Part shown: positions 40,465 through 51,353 of the stretch, in pieces
How positions within the stretch are numbered: position 1 is the stretch's first letter
How the letters are laid out: the number at the start of each line of letters is the position of its first letter
Assembly: GCA_964020975.1 (NCBI GenBank)
Contig: OZ026629.1
Span: 46,459,351-46,523,350, forward strand
DNA: 64,000 bases
Reading direction: 5' to 3'
Origin: Hermodice carunculata
Taxonomy: Eukaryota; Annelida; Polychaeta; Eunicida; Amphinomidae
Notes under the pieces: model-generated
Database searches by the model: none
What the model saw: the letters and a program-made list of their open reading frames with translations, nothing else
What the model was told of the DNA's origin: nothing
Made by a program: the position numbers and the translations under genes

Positions 40465-41060
40465 TTGTCCCACAAGAAAATATTGGCCACCAATGTGCTC
40501 ACCTGATCACTTTCATCAACCAATCACATATTTTTTTCCTTTTCTTTTTAGCATCCATTTCTTTTTATATGCATATTACCAAACAATTGAAGAACCTTTT
40601 ATTGAAGACTACCCTGTACACGAGCTCTTATATCCACCCAGCCACTTTAATACTGTAACATGGAGCTGAGCCACCAACCTGATGTAATGTGGCTTGTCTC
40701 AATGCTGAATGGCTGCTCTTGGTTGTCATACATTGAGTTCACAGACTGACAGCTTTCTGTGCATTTGTCAAGTACATGTATATATTTTGTGAAATTTAAC
40801 ATGCTTGAAATCTCACATTTTGCCATGTTAATGACATGACTGGTTTGGTGTTTACATGTATACAACAAGTCATTCCAACTTTTCCACAAATTTACAACCT
40901 TATATATTTCTTATATATACAACTTTGATATTTGTAGATCAATATCTCTCAAATAATTATCCAACCAGAAAATACTGGCCACCTGGTAATTTTATCAACC
41001 AATCACATCAGTTTTTTTTTCTTTTCTCTTTAGCATCCATTTCTTTTTACCTTGAACTTG
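40465..41060. repeat. Local direct duplication, about 480 bp apart
   Basis: 'AGAAAATATTGGCCACC' (about 40476) through 'CATCAACCAATCACAT' and 'TTTTAGCATCCATTTCTTTTTA' reappears from about 40966 as 'AGAAAATACTGGCCACC', 'TATCAACCAATCACAT' and 'TTTAGCATCCATTTCTTTTTA'. The copies span roughly 40465-40572 and 40950-41050 and are moderately diverged. Confidence 0.7.
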
Positions 41061-41678
41061 CAATAGACATTTTACTCAAAAGAATAGCTATTTTGGAATG
41101 TAACAGTCCTTACAAACAATTCAGTTTCAGGAATGCAGTCATTATGGAAGGTAACAGTGGCTTGCCTGCTCTGCTTTTGTGCTAGCCTTTGACAGCATAG
41201 GCAACAAGTACTTCCTCTGATAACCATCAAGTTCGTAAGAAAAATAACACGAAAAATGTGATTCTGGGCTACAGAGGTAATTTATGGCCCCTAGGATGAC
41301 AATGCCCAGTATTATGTCTGTATGAAAACTATTCTTGGCAGAGCTGCACATATGGATCTGCTGGTCATGATAGCAAATGCTGGCCCATTTTAATGGGCTT
41401 CTGTCTGTCAGGCTGAGGCACATAACCAACCCACGAGGGACTTGCCCATGCAGCGAGTCAAAAACAGAGAACAGACTTGTCCAGCTTCTGGCACTGCAAT
41501 AGCACCATTGACAAAATTGCTGTGATACTGGGTCCAGCTCCATAGCTGCTTTACATGTATAGAGACTAGATTTAGTTCAGTACTGTACTCCATGTCCAAA
41601 AAAACCCCAGTGAATTTACAATTTACTGTTTAACAAACAAGTTTCCTGTCCTTCTGATTTACCCAAAGTAAAATTACA

Positions 41679-41730
41679 AGAGGCCCATGGGCCTAATGCT
41701 CTGCTGACATATAATCTTATTACCATCACC
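41679..41730. repeat. Terminal palindrome of a hairpin-ended repeat (AGGCCCATGGGCCT)
   Basis: ACAAGAGGCCCATGGGCCTA is followed by ATGCTCTGCTGACATATA, the same layout as ACAAGAGGACTGTGACAGTCCT then GTGCTCAGCTGACC at 21602. Palindrome position and flanks are conserved while the stem sequence differs. Confidence 0.55.
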
Positions 41731-41927
41731 AAAAATTCCTTTCCTGAAAAACATTTCCTCCATGATCCTGAGCAATATCAAACTTAGGGAAAGTGGTTCA
41801 AACTTTCCCCGGGTGAGGCATGACGATCGGCAGCATGACTGATCACCCAGTTATGCTTAGCTCTGATTATCAAGGTACATGTAGGTCATGCCACCGTTTA
41901 CTTGTCCGCTGCACTGATGGTATTTTC

Positions 41928-42185
41928 CATTTATTATATGGGAACAGGGTTGGAATGGGAAATTGTTCTGTTGGTCCTCTGCCTCCAATGAAATCCCTGG
42001 AGTAAATTTGGTCGAATTTACTGGGCTCCCAGTCTTTTGGCCGCCTGACCATGTTAATCCACTCTCTTTCCTTTGTTGTTTGTCTCTCTTGTGGGGAAAA
42101 CAATGAAAAGTAACCCCTTCCATTCATAGGTTCTTTCCATGTTTGTAAATTTCCTTATGTCTGCATAACAGCCTGGCACCTTGCA
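41928..42185 (-). pseudogene. Decayed THAP-type zinc-finger domain
   Basis: Read on -, three frames in succession give CKVPGC (42185-42168, the first Cys pair), EGVTFHCFPHKRDKQQRKE, and WINMVRRPKDWEPSKFDQIYSRDF followed by PTLFPYNK. This is the order and spacing of a THAP domain: C-x-C, then FHxFP, then RR.DW.PSK, then C-x2-H-F, then P-TLFP. The second C-x2-H is lost (it reads YSRDF) and there are at least two frame changes, so it is dead. THAP domains occur in host DNA-binding proteins and in P-element or Harbinger-type transposases. No transposase body was recognised nearby, so the source is open. Confidence 0.65.
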
Positions 42186-42189
42186 ATTG

Positions 42190-44860
42190 TACACAGGCAT
42201 TTTCAAGGTGATACATTGTCAACAACTGCAGAAATAGCTCACATTTTCTTGTGCCCACTTTCAACCTGTTCCCTTTGCAATGCTGTGTTATGGCAGCTCC
42301 ACCAAGTGTCCTAATTTCTGCAAAGCACTGTGAAATTACGTTGTGTGACCTTGGTGGTAGAAGCAGGTACTATGATCTATGAGTTTGTGAGTCTGGCATT
42401 TGTCAAGGCCATCCATATGGTGCAACATCAAACTTTCACACAAAAACATTTGGCTTTGTGCTAAATTTGGTATCATTAGCCTTATTCTTTATCAATATAT
42501 AGAATTTTGTGTCCTTTTTTAAGTACTTAATGACTTCAAAAAATATTCACTCAACATAGTACAAAATTTGATCATTGGCCTAATGCATATTTGGTTAAGT
42601 TTTGCAGTTCCATCTCAGTCGCTGATGTCATGGGCATCACAATTACATAATTTCTTGATATGCATGCCATCCTTGACCTTGAGAAAGTAGGTCAAGGTCA
42701 GTTACATTATGCAATATCAAGCTTCCATACGATACACATCTATCACAGTCGAAATGCTGCGACATGAAGAGGATTGATTGGCTACCAACAAGCCCCGGTT
42801 AGTCACCAAGATAGACAAAATTCACCATGGCAACCATGTTATTAACTGGTATCACATACAAATAAGAAATTTACAATAAATGGTACAAAAGATTTATGAT
42901 CTCATACCTTTATATATTCTCTTTCCACAAATATAAATCCACATTATGCTATTATTCCAGTCTAATAATAGGGCCATGTTAATCCAATATGTCCATTTCT
43001 TTTCTGACCTCTCAGCCATTGCTGACCAAAATATCCAGAAGTCATGTACATATATTTTGATTAAATTTGGTACAAGCAATGTGATGATAAAATATTTTGC
43101 CATCTACTGCAAGAATACTTTCCTGATGCAAGCAGTAAGATGTAGGTCCAAATTAGAAAGAAATAATCTTGTGATCCGACTTTGAATTTCAACCTCTAAA
43201 ATCTGCCATCTTGTAAAAATATCCACGTTTTCTACAAAGCTCCACTTTTGTAACATGGGGTCTATTCCCGGCAATTTGCACCTAAAATGCACTGCCAAAG
43301 CATACAGATCCATAATCCAATGGTGGTGGTGGGATAATAATAACCCTGTGTCCACCTTCCAGCCATAAATGAAGGAGCCCCCAAATTCCATATTTAGGGC
43401 ATCGGGCCCTTTGAATTTTGATCAAAATTCTACAATTTCCCCTAGAATGCTCAAAAATATTTTTTCACAACTTAAAATATCAATAGGTATGAAACTTGGC
43501 GTAATCTATGTTATTACAGAACAGGTTTTATTTTATCAGCTGTCCTAACCCCCCCATTACTTCTGCTAAAATGATCTGTTCTGTTATTCAAAATGGACCA
43601 CTTGTATCTTGACAATTTAGCCCAACCCAGTCCAAATTTATACCCTCTTGAAAGCATGAACACTTGTTGGTCAAGTCACAGCATGAATGGATCATGGTTC
43701 TGTTATAAATTAAAATGCCAGAGCAGCATCTGCTCTGTGGGTGTTCCAAAGAGACATCTCTTGCATCTTCAGGTGGGTGTTGGGTGACAGGAAGCTTGTA
43801 AAGTGACCATTAATTTAGACCCAATAAATGCACCGACTGTTATATAAGTGATAAATCACTTATCACACCCCTTTCATGTGATCCCTAGCTGAGAGATAAA
43901 TTAACACAGAGCTGGTCATTTTGCGTGGTGATATGGCCACAAGGGCTCTGTAATTGGCTGTTCACTCAAGATGGCTACCATTCCCATGGTAACAAGAAGC
44001 AAGCATTCACCTTTGGTTAAAACATATTTTTTTCCCAACAATGTACAAATGCAATATTCTCATCGGCAAATAACAACTGAGAGGGGGGCTTAGTCCTACA
44101 TAAATCCCTCTTGTGGAAGAATAGACAACAATTAAACAGGACACCAACAGACACACAATCGCTGCACAGTGATGCAGGGCCCACCAACTTGCCGCGATAC
44201 AAGAGTGAGAAGACATCACAATTGGACAGGGACAGATGGGGGGGGGGGGGGGACTCAATACGTTCAAAGTAATTAATAATTTTGTTTACTGCCATAAGTG
44301 ATTCACCTTTGCTGGATGCTGAGCCAGTATTTTACCCAGTTTTGCAGCATTATACACAGAATGATGGAACAGCATACAATACATACAAAACTCATGTAAC
44401 CAGGATTGGGCAGGGTCATAGGAAACAAAATCATGCCCTATTTTGTCATTGTTTATCTCTAATTTCAGTGATAAGCTCATCAGAAACTGTTATTCAATGT
44501 TGTAACTACAGAGAAATACCTAAACATGATATGTTTGGGTAATACACATGCATTTTGGGATGATTACACTTCAACACTCCCAAATAGCAGGGACTACAAT
44601 GTACCCATGCTTCTTTGTTTACATAAGCACTGCCCAGCTATGCAACTGAGGCTGCTGATTTGACCCCTAATCTCACCTCTCAGTAAACCCAGGTCAGCAT
44701 CTCGACTGTCAGGGACAGATCTAGCCTTCAAAATTTGTAGCCAAATCAGGAAATAGAGCAGTAATCACTGCAGAATTTGACCTAACTCCTATATATTTCA
44801 TGTTAAAATACATTAGCCATTTACAAATTAGTTTAGCTGAGAGATACTTTAGAATCCTCC
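42190..44860. other. Intergenic DNA without a recognised gene
   Basis: AT-rich sequence. It contains scattered AGGTCA sites near 42670-42715, CCATGG-centred palindromes near 42825 and 43988, and an oligo-G run at about 44239-44251. No coding feature was recognised. Confidence 0.45.
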
Positions 44861-45090
44861 CCCCATTAAATTGGTCTGGAGACTGGCAAAAATGGTGCTT
44901 TTCTTTGGTGGGGGTTCCCCCACACCCCCTTCTGGTCTCCCTTTTCTGCTACCCTGTGCAGGACTCGAACCCACACGATCCCTTTCCCGTAGCCCTCCAC
45001 TCTTACCGCTTGAGATAGCGAGGACTGTTGGTGATCCGTGGCATTCATGCCCCAATTGAACAGTCGAGTGAGGATGCATTGGCATGTGCC
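44860..45090 (-). mobile_element. tRNA-derived SINE (head and part of body)
   Basis: On - the sequence carries an A-box-like TATCTCAAGCGGT (45017-45005) and, about 34 bases on, a perfect B box GGTTCGAGTCC (44971-44961). These are the two internal RNA polymerase III promoter boxes of a tRNA. The body continues with 'GGGTAGCAGAAAAGGGAGAC' and '(G)TGGGGGAACCCCCACC'. No acceptor-stem pairing fit for a real tRNA was seen, so this is a SINE or tRNA pseudogene and not a functional tRNA. Confidence 0.65.
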
Positions 45091-45627
45091 CCATCTAGTG
45101 AGAACCAGAAATACTAAGCACTATAGCAATACGGTGCTCACTGACCACTGAACCCCACCATACAAAACGGACATTTATAACATACCTTCCGGTATATCAT
45201 TAAATATATCAAGAAACATCAACAGCAGAGGTAATTTTTACACATTCCTAGTGTACAATATACAATATTTATATTATGGTGGGGGGGGGGGGGTAGGATT
45301 CTAAAGTATATCCATTGTCCAAGTCTGTACAATGGCATCAGTATACAGTGGTTCAGCTGGAGTCATCACTGTGTCTGTGGTATATTGCAAGTAGTACTAT
45401 AATATGCAGAGCTGGTTGCCATGGCAATTTGGTAAGAAAATTCCCATTCAACATTCATGCACTTTATGATCTTTATTTGGGTGTAAAAAAAGTAAGAAAC
45501 ATTTTGATGTACAATACATATATGTGTGTAACATCTGTAAGCCTTTAGATGAGCTGCAAGATAACTCTGTTTATTTGTATTTTGACAGGTTGAATTGCCA
45601 GCGTGAAACCTCAACCTTGATTCTCAT

Positions 45628-46391
45628 GATATTATTATGTGCATTTTACCAATCTGCACAATCCACAGATCGCGCAGCGCATTCTGTGGATAGCGCTGCA
45701 CATTCTCTCAATTTGTTTGTGATCAGTGGTAGGATACACACCATGCTCATGTTTTCGATGCCCTTTCCATGCACTGCAGTGAGTGGTATCTGTTGAGTGG
45801 CGTGTCAAGTGTCACCAGGCTTTCTGTGGTCCTTTTAATGAGGGACGGTAACGGAATAAAGGAAACAGATAGTGGGGTGAGGAGGTGCTGGGCAATTTGG
45901 GATCACTACTGGGGTGCTTCTATATGGAATAAAGCCGAGCGGTTCGTGTGTTAAAAGTCATGGAGCAAACAACCCCCCATGTATCGGTCTAGCCCCAAGG
46001 GACCTCCCCACGCTCTGTTACCTGCGCAAGCTTACAGAGTGTGGGGAGGTCCCTTGGGGCTAGTATCAGTCATGGAAATAGCCCTGCCAGCGGCACAGGT
46101 GCAGACTCTTGCGGAAACTTCAGTTTATATCCTTTGTAAAATATGGCCACAGTGGCCACAAACTTGGACCGGTTTCTGAAGTATCTTGGATAATGTATTG
46201 ATAATACTGTACTATGTGTGTGGCCACATTTACACTGTGCCCGCATAATAAGTGCAGTATCCCCATCGGAAGAACGTGCTGCGCCATACATGGATTGATG
46301 CACTATCCATCGATGTGTGCGCGAACCGTAGATCCATAGAATGCGCTGCGCGATCTGCGTTTGCGCAAATCGGTAAAACGCGCACAATATC
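45628..46391. mobile_element. Element with about 60-bp inverted repeats and an inner 30-bp hairpin
   Basis: The left arm 45628-45691 (containing CAGATCGCGCAGCGCATTCT) matches the reverse complement of 46332-46391 (CAGATCGCGCAGCGCATTCT) with some differences outside that core. In the middle is a hairpin of two 30-base arms, 45989-46018 and 46034-46063, with one mismatch and a 15-base loop (stem starts CTAGCCCCAAGGGACCTCCC). The element is CpG-rich relative to its surroundings, has no protein frame and looks like a MITE of unknown class. Confidence 0.65.
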
Positions 46392-46588
46392 AATGTCCTG
46401 AAAGTTAAAATGGGGCTGACTTGTTAACTGTGGACCACGCAAGATTGTTCATGGGAAAAGCCTGACGCCCTGAGCCTTAGAGGCGGGGATAGGGTGTGAG
46501 AGGGATGGATGATTTTTTTTTTTTTTAACCCTAGGCCACTTGTGTCACAGAGTGACACAGGTCCGCGGCAGACAAGCGGAGAGCCACC

Positions 46589-46595
46589 GTATTAC

Positions 46596-46632
<37 letters not shown>
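46589..46632. repeat. (ATT)n microsatellite
   Basis: About 14 ATT units, just beyond the inverted-repeat element. Confidence 0.95.
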
Positions 46633-46765
46633 GTTGATCACTTCTCTGAAGAAGTTCAGAAACTCCCACTGGCTGGTCTGTTACACATTAGGAATTATGC
46701 TGCAAACGGCGAAATCCTCGGCGCTTAAGCCTTAAATCTATCTGAATTTTTCTTTCGTGCCATAC

Positions 46766-46806
46766 CTCGCTCTTCTCGATGGAGGTGCTCGTTCATGCCT
46801 GCACAT
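46766..46806 (-). other. Weak alternative first exon for CETN3
   Basis: On - a 41-base stretch ATG TGC AGG CAT ... GCG AG is followed by GTATGG. It would join in phase with the exon at 38489 to give [21 protein letters not shown]. It lies in a CpG-richer region (46740-47460) that could be a promoter. It was found by searching for a compatible start, so chance is a strong alternative to the MPSIFR start at 38506. Confidence 0.15.
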
Positions 46807-47579
46807 GTCATGATTGACATGAATCAGTGCTCGGCATGATGGTTCGGCTTCATGCAGCCGCAAAGATATCAAACAAGTCAATATCACGCCAATAAAGCAA
46901 ACACTTTCATGCTGTAGATTTGTTATGGCCTACCGTAATGAAAAGCTCATGTTTCTCGATCACGCAGGAAAATGTCCAGGTTCAGTGCACTGACAACTTG
47001 AATTACGATTGTTGACAATGGAGATGTTTTAGAATGGCGGTTCACATTCAACAGCTAGCAGAGCTAGCGGTAGTAAGACTGTTTCGGATATGCATCGAAA
47101 ACAACTTGGGCGATAGAAGTGCAAAATATTGCGCTGTGTACATGACTTATGCAAACATATCACCAACAATAACAAAATAATATTGCATGAATAAGCCAAT
47201 ACATACTAAGATATTTTCTACTCTTGTATCGGTATAGCTCTGTAGAAATTTAGGAGAAAGGGGAACAATAATATCACGGAAATTAAGGTATTAATTCCTC
47301 TGTCAGCAACAGGTGGCCGCTGTGCTGGATGGAAGGGTTCATGAGCAGCGTGGGAGTGGGAGGGCGGTTAAGAAGGGCAGGAGAAGGAAGGACTAACCGC
47401 CTATTCTGTATCACGCATGGCGGTTAGGATATAGATTAACGCGGGAATGACCCTCTCCATGTTCCAACCCATATTTGTGTGTGCAAAACTGACATCCAAA
47501 CCCCCTTTCCACGTTTAGTTAATAGGCCTAGCTTTAAGTTTAGGCTACTTAGTACAGTAGATTAAGTTAAAATGTTATT

Positions 47580-48360
47580 GATAATTAAAAGTAAAGGTCA
47601 GTACGGGCGTATTTCTCTTCAGGAAATATAAATTTATCGTGACAAATGGAAACTGTGTGATCATAAACAAAACCAAAGTCATGATATCTAATAAATGATA
47701 TAATTAAGGAATAGGCCTACAAATTTGAGAAACTGATTCGATCCTGGAAGATCAATTTCGGGGACAGGAATGATCGAGGTGATTAGTTCAGAAAATCACG
47801 TGAAATGCTTAAAATTGAAATTGATAACAACCTAAATTGTATGTCCGTGAAACTTCCCCATGCAGAAAAGCAGCCAGAGAACTATATACATGGCATGCAC
47901 TCAAATGACTCGGCTTTTATCTTCACATGATGAACCGTAAACAGCCAGCTTTAATTACTGTGTCCTTGTCTGGCGCTTCTGTGACTCCACACTCACAACA
48001 AAACGGAAAAAAAAATTCAGGAACATGGTCTACTATTTGTATGTGAAGACAAACAATAGCGAATATTGCACCCTCTTATTATTCAGGGGTCTGGATTGCC
48101 AACTCTTTCTCTCGGTAGACTATACAGTCACTTGCAACAGAAGTAAAGCGCCCTTGGTGGCTATGGCCCAATGTACACCCAAAATATGCTCTTGCAATAT
48201 CAGTCCCAAAAGAATTCTCTGACCAAGGTATTTGGATCTAAATTCCCTTCAGTTTCTTGGTGTCAACGCTTGGAATAAAATCCCTAAGTTAACAGTGTCA
48301 TGATCCAAAATAGATTTAATAACATTTAATGCGTTCGTTTAAAGTATTTGATGATTTAAT
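47580..48360 (+). pseudogene. Decayed LINE reverse-transcriptase C-terminus
   Basis: Successive frames give TNGNCVIINKTKVMIS (from 47642), HVKCLK then IEIDNNLNC (about 47795-47842), NYCVLVWRFCDSTLTTKRKK (from 47953), FRNMVYYLYVKTNNSEYCTLLL, and GVNAWNKIPKLTVS (about 48258-48300). This order, with the N-T-K-(S)T..v motif, 'lgi.iD.nL', 'YC.lvW.fc', 'Y.d...sy..LL' and 'W N.iP', is the standard C-terminal half of CR1/L2/Jockey-type reverse transcriptases. At least three frame changes or stops show that it is dead. The catalytic FADD region and the 3' tail were not located. Confidence 0.7.
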
Positions 48361-48699
48361 GTAGAATAAAAAATTACATTTGTATCACTCGGTAAACCAG
48401 CCATGCAACGTGTATTTAGTTTTGATAGACGTTTTTTTCTCTCTCTCTCTCTCTGTCTGTGTCTTTCACTGCCATACGACAAACTTTTCAAACAAAAAGT
48501 AAAAAAGCTAAATCATGAACTGAAAGTCAGGTCCAAGATGTACGTGCTGAACCGATTTTGGCAAGTAGGGGCCTGCATAGAAATTCGTAATAACAACATA
48601 CAATATGCGTACATTATGTGCATTTGATTGAAAAAAATATCATCCTTCTCTTGATTTCACATGATAAAAAACTGAATATAGGCGGTCACATACAGCATG

Positions 48700-48810
48700 G
48701 CTCAGGGGCGGATCCAGACTTTCCAAAAGGGGGGTCGAATTGCGAGTGCCGAAGGCATGAAGCTCACAGTGGGGGGTCCAGGTGGCCTCCTTCGGAAATT
48801 TTTAAGAAAC
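48700..48810. repeat. Probable TE end of the 'GGGGCGGATCCAGA' type
   Basis: CTCAGGGGCGGATCCAGACT, then a G-run, then GGGGGGTCCAGGTGG, CTCCTTCGGAAATTTTTAAG. This layout recurs at ends of DNA transposons in many marine invertebrate genomes (from memory). No matching opposite end was found here. Confidence 0.4.
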
Positions 48811-50394
48811 CGGTACTCTCAGACGCGTTTTCCTGGCATTTGAGATTCTATTTTTACATGGACAATTTGATACGTGAGACACACAAAATTCACTAACCTG
48901 GACTTTCCCGTTAGCTTTCACAGAAATTTCCTTTCAGGGAATGTCATACACGCTTCTAGTCCCAAAATTTTTACATGCAGGATGCTACCCCCACTCATTC
49001 CGGTGAGCACCTTAAATGTGACTGCGACAACATAATGACTGCAATTATTTCCTTCAAGTTGGTTCATCACACATCTTTTTGCGTTCACAACATTTGAATC
49101 TATACATTGTAAGTCTACATTTTGGTGAGTTCTGTTTCTTGAACTTGAGATGCCAGTTGATACAAATATCATCTATAAGACTGAAAACAAGTTTATTGTA
49201 TCCGTATGATTTCTTGTTCTGCCTCTAGCATTAAATCATGTATTGAAATTCAAACCATGAAGAGCCGATACAACAAAACCAGAAAGGTAGTACAAAGATC
49301 TAATAATTTTAATAGTACTGCATGTACTCCCAGTTTGACTTCTGAAAGTAAAAATTCGAGGTCCTAAGTAACTTAAGCTATTAAGATATAGATTGAGATA
49401 CCAATGTGTAGGCCTACATCTACGTTTTTGCTGCTTTTTAATTTTTGGTGTAACTTGATGAAAGTATATAGTTTTGAAGTTGCACACACGCTCCATCAAT
49501 TGGTGCACATCCAGATCAAGGAAATATTGTGCTAATTGAATAAATATGCTAACATAAAAGATATAGATACAGGAGGACACGTATTTTGAATTTATACATT
49601 TCTCGGTAAAGTCCAGTCTGAAGTTCTAAAAATGATGCTCTTTTGTTCCAAACACAATGAGCCTAATAGGTGTCTTCCAAATTGTCCCTATTAGGCCAAT
49701 ATTGGGATACAAATCTTCAATGATTAAAACTAAAGTTTTCTATATACAAGTTAGAGCAAATTCTAACTTTGCAGTCTCAAAATTTTGCACCTGACGCAGA
49801 TAAGAACAAACTCAGGGACACTGTTAAATTTCATAGTATTTTGAAGACACGGACCTTGTTTTCCCTGTTTTTTTTTCCATGGGGTGCTATTCTTAAAACA
49901 CAAATGAAAAAGAAGGCCAATTCAAAGCACTTCACTATGTTTCACTATATTTAACAATTAGCACAATAGTTCTGTGACATGTGCCCCAACTGATAGATTT
50001 AAACTAGACAATTCCAAAAAATTATACTTTCACAAACTTAAAAGAAAAGATGAAGAGAAAGACAGCTCTGAAGTTGTACTAAACGGAACTACACGGATAC
50101 TTATCAGGATAAACGTTAAGATGCGAAATGACTGGCTTCCTTTATTATAATTACGCGTGACTGAATTGGCACTGTAACAAATCTGTGGCTGGATTCAAAA
50201 TAAAATGGACAAAAGTCATAACCATAATGGCAACATCAGTAGCATGAGTTACAATATTGCGTAGACCAAGTCTTTGATGTAATATATTGCATTTTAATAC
50301 CAGAAATCACACAGAATGTGTGTTGAAACGTAACGATTATACATATGAAAGTATGAACAGTTTAAAGATCATAGATGTTTAGATATACCTCCAT
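48811..50394. other. Intergenic DNA without a recognised gene
   Basis: AT-rich, unique-looking sequence. No exon, hairpin or repeat family stands out before the (TA)n tract at 50395. Confidence 0.45.
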
Positions 50395-50454
50395 ATCTAT
50401 ATCGATATATATATATATATATATACATATATATATACATATATATATATATAC

Positions 50455-50525
<71 letters not shown>
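50395..50525. repeat. (TA)n microsatellite with a few CATA interruptions
   Basis: About 65 TA units interrupted by CATATA steps between 50425 and 50462. An oligo-C run follows at 50547-50561. Confidence 0.95.
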
Positions 50526-50528
<3 letters not shown>

Positions 50529-51353
50529 CAGAGGGCGTTAGATCGACCCCCCCCCCCCCCCAAGGTGGTGGCTGGTATAAATACGCAGGTGGGCTGACTG
50601 CTCACCAGCCAGCCTGAGTTTGGGAGCGGAGCAAATTTTGTAGGCTCGTCAATACAAAATTTCATATCTCATTAACCTCGGGAAGAACGTCACTGACTTA
50701 TTTGTGGTCCTATTTATTTCACTACTTGGCCCCCAAAGTGTTCATTTTTAGTCTTATTCTCAGTTATTCGATTCCATCATGTTTCATTTCAGTAGTTTAG
50801 ATGCATGTCTGGTTCACACACAGGTTGTATTGAAATTATCTTAAGCTGATCCTCAGATTTTTATTTTCCGTTGCACTGAACCACAATGGGGGATAATATA
50901 TCACTAGTATTCACATGGTTAATGCTTATAGCTTAAATAATGCCGTGATAAATGACAAATCATTTTTTTCAGTACTATGTTTTCATGGTAACATTATTGA
51001 GGTGCTATTGGATATAAATCGTAAGATCTAAGCTATACTCTGCGTCTCACACTGCATGTGCTTGCACTCATCAATTAGACAATCATATAAATTGAGATTT
51101 GCTTGGTGGCGTACGCCGCTGCCCTTGTCTTCATCGTTCACAATGTTCACAGTGCAGTTGCCACATTGGTTTCTTTCTTTCTTTTTTTTTCTCCATGTTT
51201 TGGTCTTTTTTTTTCTTGTTAGATTACTGGTTTTGTGTTTCGTGTTCACTTTGTTTTCTGTTGGGGCACTGAAATCAACAATTTTCATCCTGATTGCACC
51301 ACTGGTTACCGGCTTGTTTACCTTCCACAGTGATTATTCACAGTCATATCGTT

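Noticed and set aside
41142-41543. 133-codon frame on -, near the THAP fossil
   Set aside because: Checked as a possible transposase body for the THAP fossil, but no transposase motifs or conserved order could be seen.
44961-45022. A functional tRNA gene on -
   Set aside because: A and B boxes are present but I could not find a paired acceptor stem; a SINE head is the simpler reading.
46766-46806. Treating the CpG-rich 46.7-47.5 kb region as a confirmed CETN3 promoter
   Set aside because: The only link is one in-phase short exon found by directed search; kept at very low confidence.
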